Shown one piece after another: positions 25,856 to 34,833 of a DNA stretch of 64,000 nt. The position numbers were made by a program, and so were the translations under genes. Position 1 is the stretch's first letter, and every line of letters starts with the position of its first letter. Below the pieces are notes generated by a model that did not search any database, was not told the DNA's origin, and saw only the letters and a program-made list of their open reading frames with translations. This DNA comes from Streptosporangium amethystogenes (GTDB lineage Bacteria; Actinomycetota; Actinomycetes; Streptosporangiales; Streptosporangiaceae), in NCBI RefSeq assembly GCF_000721075.1, contig NZ_JOEQ01000005.1:248001-312000 (forward strand). Direction: 5' to 3'.

Positions 25856-26690
25856 TCAGGGAGCCGAAGGTTCCTGCCCGATGTCCCCGGACTTTGGGGG
25901 ATGGGCGGGCCCGCTCGGGGAGGACGAGGGGCCGGTGGTCCCGTCGGAGACCCCGTCGAGGTGGCGGAAGGCCTCGTGTGCCGAACGGACACTGTCGCGC
26001 AGCGCCTGCTCCAGGTGGCCGGCGTCCTCGGTCAGCTTCCCTATCTCCGGTACGGCGAAGGCGTCCGCACCCGACTCCGCCAGGAGTTCCTCATAGCGGG
26101 GAAGCCGTGAGCGGAGTATCTCGATCTGCTCGTGGGCGCGTAGCGCCCGCTCGGCGTCGGACACGTGGCCCGCGTAGCGTTCCAGTGCCTCCACCCGCGC
26201 GAGCACGGCGGCCTCGCTGGCGGCCAGGGCACGCTCCAGCGGTGCCATGGCCGCGGTTGACCCGGGAGCGCAGGATGAAGTCGATCGCCCGCTGGGCCCG
26301 TTCGAGCAGCCGGCCGGCGTTGTGGTCGAAGTCCTCGGCGGGCAGCAGGTAGCGGCCCTCGTACCAGCGGGCCTCGCGATACAGCTCGTGCTCGGTCGCC
26401 TCCAGCTCCAGCGGCTCACGGACGGTGAGGAAACCGACGAGGATCACGAGGGCGAGCAGGGCGAGTACGAAGAAGAACAGCTGCCCGGCGTCCGCGAGGA
26501 GGAGCAGGCAGGCCAGCAGGAGCGCCGACACCGCCCCTCCGGACCACAGGAAACGGACGGGCAGTCGCGAGGCGGGCTCAGCAGGCTCGGGGCTCCAACC
26601 GGCGCGGATGCGCGACAACAACGACGCGTGCTGGCGAAAGAGATCGGCGGTCCGGGCGGGAACCTCGGGATCGACCACCACTCGCCGCAC
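25856..26690 (-). pseudogene. membrane protein of unknown function, paralog 1, frame-broken
   Basis: The first frame starts with GTG 26690 behind ggagggg and reads RRVVVDPEVPARTADLF. Two adjacent transmembrane segments follow (FLWSGGAVSALLLACLLLLA and LFFFVLALLALVILVGFL), then EDFDHNAGRLLERAQRAIDF up to SRVN. Here, near 26255, the coding continues in a frame one base ahead as MAPLERALAASEAAVLARVE, a coiled-coil-like helix that ends at 25856. Compared with its neighbour paralog, 31 bp are missing exactly at this join. The N-terminal half is a membrane anchor and the C-terminal half a cytoplasmic helical domain, now disconnected. A short protein starting at the internal ATG is possible but has no ribosome binding site. 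Confidence 0.65.
26157..26255 (-). repeat. 99-bp identical repeat, copy 1
   Basis: Bases 26157-26255 are identical, base for base, to 26932-27030, while the flanking sequence of the two paralogs is clearly diverged. Beyond a 31-bp gap, a further stretch of about 45 bp is nearly identical. This points to recent gene conversion or a duplication/deletion event between the tandem paralogs. Confidence 0.85.
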
Positions 26691-26723
26691 AGGCTCGCCC
26701 CTCCGTCCGGTCGGGTTCTCACA

Positions 26724-27499
26724 TCATCGGTCGAGATAGCGGAACGCCTCGTGTGCCGAGCGTACGCTCTCGCGGAGCGCCCGCCGGAGCATGTCGGCGT
26801 CATCGCTGAGATGCCCGATCTCCGGTGCGGAGAATCTGGCCGCGCCCGTCTCGGCGACGAGCTGCTCGTACTCGGGCAGGTGAGCTCGCAGGGCCTCGAT
26901 CTGTCCCTGGGAGAGCAGGGCGCGCTCGGCCTCGGACACGTGGCCCGCGTAGCGTTCCAGTGCCTCCACCCGCGCGAGCACGGCGGCCTCGCTGGCGGCC
27001 AGGGCACGCTCCAGCGGTGCCATGGCCGCGCGTTGCGCACGCTGTCGAGCATGCCCATGGCGTTGACCCGGGAGCGCACGATGAAGTCGATCGCCCGCTG
27101 GACCCGGCCGAGCAGGTTCCTGGCGTCGTGGTCGAAGTCCTCCAGGATCAGGAAGCGCCCCTGCCACTGCAGGGAGTGCCGGTACAGGACCCGCTCGATG
27201 GAGTCGGCGGGTGAGGGCTTCCTGGCGAGGTAGATCACCGTGAGGATGAGGAGGTAGAAACCGACCAGCATGGTGAGCACGGCCACGGAGGCCGGGAGCG
27301 GGATGCCACCGAGTGTCAATCCGGCCGTCGCGACGGCGGCCGAGCCGCCGAAGAGCCCGATGAGCACTCCCGGAACCCGGGGCTCGTCGTCCCTCCTCGG
27401 GACACGTCCGGTGCGAAAGCGGTAGAGCAGGGGCCCGTTACGACGGAGGAGTTCGGCGATGTCCCTTGGCACCTCAGGATCGACCACTACGCGTTGCAC
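26724..27499 (-). pseudogene. membrane protein of unknown function, paralog 2, frame-broken
   Basis: The start is GTG 27499 (QRVVVDPEVPRDIAELL), whose upstream gggggcgagcct resembles that of paralog 1. Two transmembrane segments (PGVLIGLFGGSAAVATAGL and AVLTMLVGFYLLILTVIYLA) are followed by LEDFDHDARNLLGRVQRAID and VNAMGMLDSVRNA. At about 27030 the frame changes by one base in the opposite sense from paralog 1, into MAPLERALAASEAAVLARVE and on to HEAFRYLDR at 26724. Relatives that I recall have about 40 additional residues at this junction. If so, an internal deletion caused the frame break. Gene product unknown. Confidence 0.65.
26932..27030 (-). repeat. 99-bp identical repeat, copy 2
   Basis: Identical to 26157-26255. 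It encodes the start of the helical domain (MAPLERALAASEAAVLARVE) in each paralog and ends exactly at the frame break. Confidence 0.85.
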
Positions 27500-27770
27500 A
27501 GGCTCGCCCCCTTTGCCACGTTTCAAAAGCATAGCGATTAATGGTGTTTCAGGTCATGCGTCCTCCCATGGTGCCTCTTTGCCCGCCGGTGACGCGGGCC
27601 AAAAAGGTGATCGTGATGATTGTTTCGGCCCCGAGGCCGCGTCAGGCGGGGTTCGGCCGGGGAAGTCCGGGGGCGAGCGGGCAGGAAGGGAGGACCTTCC
27701 CGGGGCGCTCTGGCGGACCTCGCGCGGCCGGGGTTGTCGGAGGGTGACCGGTTACGACAAAGTGATCACA

Positions 27771-28352
27771 ATGAAGGAACGGTTCGTTTCCGTCGCACTC
27801 CTCGGGCTGGTCGTGTCCGGTTGCGGCTCCGAGGCGTCGCTCGGCCAGAGCGTGCTGGACCAGGTGCGGCGGCAGGGAGCGGCTCCGGAGCTGATCTACG
27901 CACTGGATCTGCCGGGATACCAGCTGGCCGAGCAGTCGGCCGGGGTGATCGGGAACGACGGGTTCGGAGCCTTCTACTTCTCCGGGAGCGCGCGCGTTCA
28001 GCTGAGGGTCGACCGCGGCACGTTCAGCGACGCCCTGTGCGCGGACACGCCGTTGATGGACGCGGAACCGGCGTCGGCGCCGGTGAGGTGCGAGCGTGAC
28101 GAGGTGGGCTGGTACCGCTCGGGCGGGGGCCGTCATGAGTACACGGCGGTCCGGGCCGATCACTTCATCCGGTTGAACGGCGGCATCGGTGAGGTCGACC
28201 GGACCGTGCTGAAGGCGGCCGTGGCCGGAGCGCGGCACGCGGTCCCGGACGGTTCCGGGACGTCCTCGCCGCCGCCCGGCCCGGTGGAGCGCGGCGATCT
28301 GCCGACCAGCGGTGACGGTGCGCCGAACAACGAGGTGGGACCCGGCGGCTGA
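27771..28352 (+). CDS. small lipoprotein of unknown function
   Basis: The 193-residue protein starts with a short lipoprotein signal (ERFVSVALLGLVVSGCG, lipobox VSGC at about residue 17). The mature part is beta-rich with two Cys that could pair (DALCADTPLMDAE and APVRCERDEVGWY). It ends in a Pro/Gly-rich tail. I do not recognise a family. The ATG at 27771 gives the best signal; a GTG three codons earlier is possible. It is followed by the terminator of the tRNA cluster on the opposite strand. Confidence 0.7.
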   Translation: MKERFVSVALLGLVVSGCGSEASLGQSVLDQVRRQGAAPELIYALDLPGYQLAEQSAGVIGNDGFGAFYFSGSARVQLRVDRGTFSDALCADTPLMDAEPASAPVRCERDEVGWYRSGGGRHEYTAVRADHFIRLNGGIGEVDRTVLKAAVAGARHAVPDGSGTSSPPPGPVERGDLPTSGDGAPNNEVGPGG

Positions 28353-28422
28353 CCCGCGGGCCGTGCGGGATCCGGACGCCGGGGCGCCGCTCCGCGCGGG
28401 CGGCACGGCGCCGGGAAACAGA

Positions 28423-28449
28423 AAATCCCAGGCCGAGGGCCTGGGATTT
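28423..28449 (-). terminator. terminator of the tRNA cluster
   Basis: aaatcccaggcc and ggcctgggattt form a perfect 12-bp stem with the loop gag. On the minus strand it is followed by a T-rich run, placing a rho-independent terminator a few bases past the tRNA-Val gene. It may also stop transcription of the lipoprotein gene from the left. Confidence 0.8.
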
Positions 28450-28455
28450 CTCCGG

Positions 28456-28527
28456 TGGACGATACAGGGATTGAACCTGTGACCTCTTCCGTGTCAGGGA
28501 AGCGCTCTCCCGCTGAGCTAATCGTCC
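28456..28527 (-). tRNA. tRNA-Val (anticodon GAC)
   Basis: Minus strand. The acceptor stem GGACGAT pairs with ATCGTCC; the anticodon loop CTGACAC gives GAC; the TTCAATC T-loop is present. Length 72. No CCA is encoded. Confidence 0.93.
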
Positions 28528-28541
28528 TCGGGTACCACCAG

Positions 28542-28613
28542 AGCGGAAGACGGGATTCGAACCCGCGACCCTCACCTTGGCAAGGTGATGCTCTACCACT
28601 GAGCCACTTCCGC
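28542..28613 (-). tRNA. tRNA-Gly (anticodon GCC), copy 1
   Basis: Minus strand. The acceptor stem GCGGAAG pairs with CTTCCGC; the anticodon loop TTGCCAA gives GCC; the T-loop TTCGAAT is present. Length 72. It is identical in sequence to the copy at 28783. Confidence 0.95.
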
Positions 28614-28685
28614 GTTTTGCTTCGGGTTTCCCCTTGGCGCTCGCACCACCCTACCGGATCCCGGGGGTCCGCAGGTCGTGCGCTG

Positions 28686-28756
28686 AGGTGGAGACGGGAT
28701 TTGAACCCGTGTAGACGGCTTTGCAGGCCGTTGCCTCGCCTCTCGGCCACTCCACC
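28686..28756 (-). tRNA. tRNA-Cys (anticodon GCA)
   Basis: Minus strand. The acceptor stem GGTGGAG pairs with CTCCACC; the anticodon loop CTGCAAA gives GCA; the T-loop TTCAAAT is present. Length 71, the usual size. Confidence 0.95.
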
Positions 28757-28782
28757 AGCCAGATCCCGAAAGGATCTGCCGG

Positions 28783-28854
28783 AGCGGAAGACGGGATTCG
28801 AACCCGCGACCCTCACCTTGGCAAGGTGATGCTCTACCACTGAGCCACTTCCGC
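28783..28854 (-). tRNA. tRNA-Gly (anticodon GCC), copy 2
   Basis: Identical to the copy at 28542-28613. It is the first gene of the cluster on the minus strand (Gly-Cys-Gly-Val). The extra Gly suggests a local duplication of the common actinobacterial Gly-Cys-Val cluster. Confidence 0.95.
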
Positions 28855-28932
28855 GTGCTCCCCGGAGTCGTCTCCGGGGCACGTGAAAACTCTAGCGCCT
28901 CCGCAGGGCGGATGCGCGCAAGGCTCGGATCT

Positions 28933-31101
28933 TCACCTGCTGACCGGTTGGACGTCGGAGGCCCGGACGAACATGACCCGGTGCCCGAACTGGATCTGCC
29001 GGTAGCGGGTCTCGCCCCTGACGACGCGGTGCTCGGCAGGATCGAAGGCGGCCGCCCGCAGATAGGAGGCGCGGGTCGTCGGGCCGGAGCTGTAGACCTG
29101 CCCGGCGGGTATCGAGTACTGCAGCGGGGTCAGGGCCTGCACGGGGACGCCCACCGGGTAGGCGTGCGCCTTCGGATAGGCCCTGCCGTACACCCTGATC
29201 GGGGCTCGGCCGGGTCTGGGCGTCACCAGGGGACCCGACGCGGGCAGGGAGGTGGGGGCCTCGGCGGGGTCGCTGAACCACGCCTTCCGGCCGAGGTACC
29301 AGATCGCGGTCCAGCCGTCCCTGCGCTCGGCGAGCGCGTACCGCTGGCCGCTGGAGGCGCGGGCGGCGTGGTCGTAGACGCTGTAGGTGGATTCGCCGGT
29401 GGGGTGCTTGCCGATGTCGGAGACCAGTGGCGCGGTGAGGGAGGGGCGGGTGTGCAGCCAGACCGAGGAGGCGCCCAGGCCGCGGCACCCTCCGGGACAG
29501 CCGGTGAAGTTCGGGCTGTTGGTGCCGTAGTCGGGCTTGATCAGCACCGAACGCGCGGCGGCACCGCCGGAGGCGCGCAGCGGGCTGCCGAGCAGTTCGA
29601 AGTAGTGGCTCCAGTCCCAGTACGGGCCGGGGTCGTCGTGCATGCCGCCCACGGTCTCCGGGGTGGTGCCCGGCACGTTGTCGTGGCCCAGGATGTGCGC
29701 CCGGTCGAGAGGGACGTCGTACCTGGCCGCGAGGTGGCGTACCAGCCTGGCCGAGGCCCGGTACATCGCCTCGGTGAACCAGGATCCGCCCCTGGCCAGG
29801 TATCCCTCGTGTTCCAGGCCGATGGAACGGGAGTTGACGTACCAGTTTCCGGCGTGCCAGCCGATGTCCCTGGCCCGTAGGTGCTGGGCGATGTGGCCGT
29901 CGCTGGAGCGGATGGTGAAGTGCCAGCTCAGGTATTCGGGATTCCTGACCAGGCGGGTCATCGCGTCGTAGCTCGTCTCGCCGTCGTGGATCACGATGTA
30001 GTCGATCTTCCGGGGACCGTCGGAGCGGTCGTGGTTGCCGTAGCCGCCGTCCTTGAGCCGCCGGTAGACGGCGGGGAGCCACTCGCAGGAGACGTTCCTC
30101 GGGCAGTCGGGCCCCGCAGTGGTTTTCACAGTGGCTCCCGCGGCGGGAGCCGCCGCGAGGGCCGCCGGTCTCGCCGTGGGCAGGGGGGAGGGGGCCGCGG
30201 CGAGCACCGTGGAGGTCTTCGTGGCAGGCTCCGTCGCGGGTTTCACGACGATGTCCGTGACGGGTGCGGGGGTGGGGGTGGGGCCGTGCGCGCGGCGCTG
30301 TGCCGCCGGACCGGGCGGTTCGGCGAGTGGTGCCCGCGGGGTGGAAAGGTCCGGCGTCGCGGGCAGCGCCATCCGTTCGCCGTCGTCGGTCACCCGCGCG
30401 GCACCGGTCTGGATCGTCGCGTAGACCTCGTCGGCGAAGGACCGTGCCGCCTCCGTCCCCGCGGCGCCCTCTTCCGGTACGCCGGGATAGCGGGCCACCG
30501 CGTCGTACCAGCCCGCCGGGCCGGCGTCGGGGCTCCCGCCGGTGCGGCGCCGGTAGTCGGCGAGCAGCGCGGCACCGCCCATGATGTTGGCCGAGGGGTC
30601 CTCGCGCAGCCGGCGGAGGGGCAGGCCGGTCAGTTCCGAGGCCTGTCGCAGGGTGTCCTGGGGCGGGGCCGGCGCGACGGGCGGAAGGGCGATCACGCGC
30701 GGCCGGGTCTCGTCGCCGCGCGGGTCCTCACCGACGCCGTGGGGCCGGCCCGGCCTGGCCCGGCCGTCGACCAGATGCATCGGGCCGTAACCGGCGGAGA
30801 CGCTGGGCAGCCCGCGGTGGCCCTCCCAGCGGGACTCCAGATAGGAGACCGCGAGCAGCACGCTCTCCGGCACCCCGTACGTCCGCGCCGCCTTCGCGAA
30901 GGCGGCCTGCCTGCCGGATCGCGCGTCCGTTCCCGCCGATGACGGCGTGCCGGCGACAGCGCCGGGGGAGATCGTGGTCGTGGCGGGTGCCGGGCGCTTC
31001 CGGGGCCATGTCACCCGATCTCCCGGGTATGCCGCCTGCGCCGGGACGGCCGAGACCAGTACGGCGAGAGCGGCGACGGTGATCCCCGGCAGACGGCGCA
31101 T
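28933..31101 (-). CDS. secreted cell-wall hydrolase: transglycosylase-like domain plus N-acetylmuramoyl-L-alanine amidase
   Basis: The 722-residue protein has a signal peptide (ITVAALAVLVSAVPAQA). A lysozyme/transglycosylase-like domain at about 65-230 carries the probable catalytic Glu in LLAVSYLESRWEGH and the GYGPMHL motif. A Pro/Ala/Thr-rich linker follows, to about 340. The Amidase_2 (PGRP-like) domain at about 360-530 has zinc ligands in YIVIHDGE and ILGHDNVPG with GGMHDDPGPYWDW, and the substrate His in WHFTIRSS. A C-terminal repeat region of SH3-like character (SGQRYALAERRDGWTAIWYL) completes it. It should cut both glycan strands and the lactyl-peptide amide bond of peptidoglycan. The next gene on the other strand starts 153 bp away. 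Confidence 0.88.
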   Translation of the reverse strand: MRRLPGITVAALAVLVSAVPAQAAYPGDRVTWPRKRPAPATTTISPGAVAGTPSSAGTDARSGRQAAFAKAARTYGVPESVLLAVSYLESRWEGHRGLPSVSAGYGPMHLVDGRARPGRPHGVGEDPRGDETRPRVIALPPVAPAPPQDTLRQASELTGLPLRRLREDPSANIMGGAALLADYRRRTGGSPDAGPAGWYDAVARYPGVPEEGAAGTEAARSFADEVYATIQTGAARVTDDGERMALPATPDLSTPRAPLAEPPGPAAQRRAHGPTPTPAPVTDIVVKPATEPATKTSTVLAAAPSPLPTARPAALAAAPAAGATVKTTAGPDCPRNVSCEWLPAVYRRLKDGGYGNHDRSDGPRKIDYIVIHDGETSYDAMTRLVRNPEYLSWHFTIRSSDGHIAQHLRARDIGWHAGNWYVNSRSIGLEHEGYLARGGSWFTEAMYRASARLVRHLAARYDVPLDRAHILGHDNVPGTTPETVGGMHDDPGPYWDWSHYFELLGSPLRASGGAAARSVLIKPDYGTNSPNFTGCPGGCRGLGASSVWLHTRPSLTAPLVSDIGKHPTGESTYSVYDHAARASSGQRYALAERRDGWTAIWYLGRKAWFSDPAEAPTSLPASGPLVTPRPGRAPIRVYGRAYPKAHAYPVGVPVQALTPLQYSIPAGQVYSSGPTTRASYLRAAAFDPAEHRVVRGETRYRQIQFGHRVMFVRASDVQPVSR

Positions 31102-31254
31102 GATGGTTCCTCCCCCTCTGGTGGCTACTTAGAGTTATCAGAGATTGCTGATTGTCGCGCGTTGTGGCGGGGTTACGGCATTGTGGAGATTCTCTGCCCG
31201 AAATCGGGCAGAGAACTTGGTGTGCTCCCTCCCGGATGCGTATGGTCCTGCTCT

Positions 31255-31530
31255 ATGCCCACGACACGGCATCCGTATGAGGATCTGATCACCTACCTGA
31301 CCCGGACGAGCGCGCTCGGCCCGGGGGAAGCGGCGCGAGTCGTCGCCGATGTGCTGGCCTACTTCTCCGAGCCCCTTGAGGAGTTCGTCAGGCGGCGTCA
31401 CGCGGAGCTCAAGGGGAGGGGGCTGGTCAATGACGAGATCTTCCCCAGGCTGGTCGCCGAGCTGGCGGTACGCCGTGTCGCGGCACCTGAACTCTCCCTG
31501 CGCCAGCTGCGCCGGATCGTCTACGGATAA
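31255..31530 (+). CDS. conserved small protein upstream of glmS
   Basis: This 91-residue helical protein (HPYEDLITYLTRTSALGPGE, VLAYFSEPLEEFVRRRHAEL, LSLRQLRRIVYG) has no signal. I recall similar short proteins of unknown function in other actinobacteria. It ends 11 bp before glmS and probably shares its transcript. The start ATG 31255 is chosen because the preceding frame is antisense-like. It has a mostly charged surface, with no motif that points to an activity. Confidence 0.7.
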   Translation: MPTTRHPYEDLITYLTRTSALGPGEAARVVADVLAYFSEPLEEFVRRRHAELKGRGLVNDEIFPRLVAELAVRRVAAPELSLRQLRRIVYG

Positions 31531-31541
31531 GGAGTGGTTAC

Positions 31542-33362
<1,821 letters not shown>

Positions 33363-33371
33363 GGCGGCTCC

Positions 33372-33400
33372 CGGGGCGACCGCCGACGGTGGTCGCCCCG
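33372..33400 (+). terminator. hairpin after glmS
   Basis: cggggcgacc pairs with ggtcgccccg across a 9-base loop, 10 bp past the glmS stop. Confidence 0.5.
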
Positions 33401-33488
33401 CCAGGGGGCGGTGACACCCCCGGTCTGTAACAGATAGTGATAAGGCGGTAACCTATGGTATAGGGGGTTCTTGGGGGAAGGGGCGCTT

Positions 33489-34511
33489 ATGCGCCGTAGG
33501 AGGTTTTTCGCGCTGGTCGTGGGTGCCATGGTCGTGGCGGGCTGCGACCTGAACGGTGACTCCGCGGACTCGGCCGTGGGCCGCCTGAGCATCCTCGAAC
33601 CCACCGCCGACGGCCACGGCTGGGACGGGATCGCGGGCAGGCTCGCCTCCGTCCTGGTCCTGTCGGGGCTGGCGCGCTCCGCCATGGCCGTCGAGCGGCC
33701 GGGACCCCTGGGGTCGGTCCCGCGTGACGCGTTCGGCGCCGTGCGCGGCTCGTTCGCGCGCGAGGGCAGGCTGCTCGTCACCGCGATGCCGATGGTGGCG
33801 GCCGCGGAGATCGCCAACACCGCCGCGGTGGTGGACGCCGCCACCCCCCTCGCCCGCCTGGTCGGCGACTGGACGGTCCTGGTCGTCCCCTCGGACTCCC
33901 GCCTGCGCACCTTCGAGGACTTCGCCGCGGAGCTGCGGCGCAACCCGGCGGCGCTGACGGTCGGCGGCCGGCCGGAGGGCGGTTCCGACCACGTGCTCTA
34001 CGGCATGATCGGCAAGTGCCTCGGGGTGGACACCCGGTTGCTGGAGTACGCGGGGTTCCTCGGCGCCGAGGATGCCGCCGAGGCGCTCCAGATCGGACGG
34101 GTCGCGGCCCTGCTGGGGTCGGCCCGCGCCCTGCGACCCGAGATCGCCGCGGGCCGCCTGCGCCCCCTGGTGGTCTCCTCGGGCAGCCGGATCGACGGGA
34201 TCGACGCCCCGACGCTCCTGGAGGTCGAGGTTCGGCTGGAGTACAGCGACTGGTGCGGCCTGCTGGGACCCAAGGGCATGAGCCAGGCGGACCGGGACGC
34301 CGCGGTCGCCCTGTGCGACAGGATCGACGCCGCGCCGCGCTGGCGCGCCCTGTGCGCGGCCAATGGATGGAGCCGGGTCTACCTCAGCGGTGACGACTTC
34401 CGTCAGTGGCTCTTCACCGAGACGGCCCGCACCCGCGGGGTGCTCCACGAACTCGGGCTACTGAAGTCCTCCGACACAACTTGTTGGGGTAGTTGCGTCA
34501 GACGCCCCTAG
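33489..34511 (+). CDS. TctC-like tripartite tricarboxylate receptor lipoprotein
   Basis: The 340-residue protein has an N-terminal lipoprotein signal (RRRFFALVVGAMVVAGCDLN). Its body resembles TctC/Bug-type periplasmic binding proteins: DWTVLVVPSDSRLRTFEDFA, ALTVGGRPEGGSDHVLYGMI, GRLRPLVVSSGSRIDGIDAP and the typical end LHELGLLKS. Bug proteins bind small carboxylates or other solutes. The membrane components TctA/TctB are absent from the surroundings, so it may serve as a sensor or work with a distant transporter. Start ATG 33489 with gggaagggg before it. It ends only about 15 bp before a cobalamin riboswitch. Confidence 0.82.
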   Translation: MRRRRFFALVVGAMVVAGCDLNGDSADSAVGRLSILEPTADGHGWDGIAGRLASVLVLSGLARSAMAVERPGPLGSVPRDAFGAVRGSFAREGRLLVTAMPMVAAAEIANTAAVVDAATPLARLVGDWTVLVVPSDSRLRTFEDFAAELRRNPAALTVGGRPEGGSDHVLYGMIGKCLGVDTRLLEYAGFLGAEDAAEALQIGRVAALLGSARALRPEIAAGRLRPLVVSSGSRIDGIDAPTLLEVEVRLEYSDWCGLLGPKGMSQADRDAAVALCDRIDAAPRWRALCAANGWSRVYLSGDDFRQWLFTETARTRGVLHELGLLKSSDTTCWGSCVRRP

Positions 34512-34525
34512 ATGTAGGATCCTGC

Positions 34526-34708
34526 TCGTTGCTGGTTCGCCCCGGGAGGGGCGAGGCAAGAGGGAACCCGGTGAGATTCCGGGACTGCCCCGCAGCGGTG
34601 AACGGGAACGAAAGCCGTCAGGTGAGCACTGGGTGAACCATGCCCGGGAAGCGACGGCCGGTAGGCACACGCAGGGCGCCCGTGAGTCCGAAGACCTGCC
34701 GGTGACGT
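34526..34708 (+). ncRNA. cobalamin (B12) riboswitch upstream of nrdA
   Basis: The canonical elements are in order: gggaacccggtgagattccg followed by actgccccgcagcggtgaac (P3-P5 core), a variable arm, and the B12 box as gagtccgaagacctgccggt at about 34685-34704. It lies about 130 bp upstream of the nrdA start on the same strand. B12 control of class Ia ribonucleotide reductase is established in Streptomyces, where the B12-dependent class II enzyme takes over when the vitamin is present. The same logic should apply here: B12 binding represses nrdAB. Confidence 0.93.
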
Positions 34709-34833
34709 GATTGTCCAGGGCCTCGTGGGAGGGCCCGCGGAACGAGGCGGTCCGGCGTGCCCGGGATCGCTCGCGGACGCGTGCCTCTTCGGCGGAGCCG
34801 TACGGGGAAGTCAGAGCGAGCGAGGAACACCAC

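Noticed and set aside
26240..27040. Programmed ribosomal frameshifting in the two tandem membrane-protein genes
   Set aside because: The needed shift is +1 in one copy and -1 in the other, and no slippery heptamer or downstream pseudoknot is apparent. Deletion is the simpler explanation.
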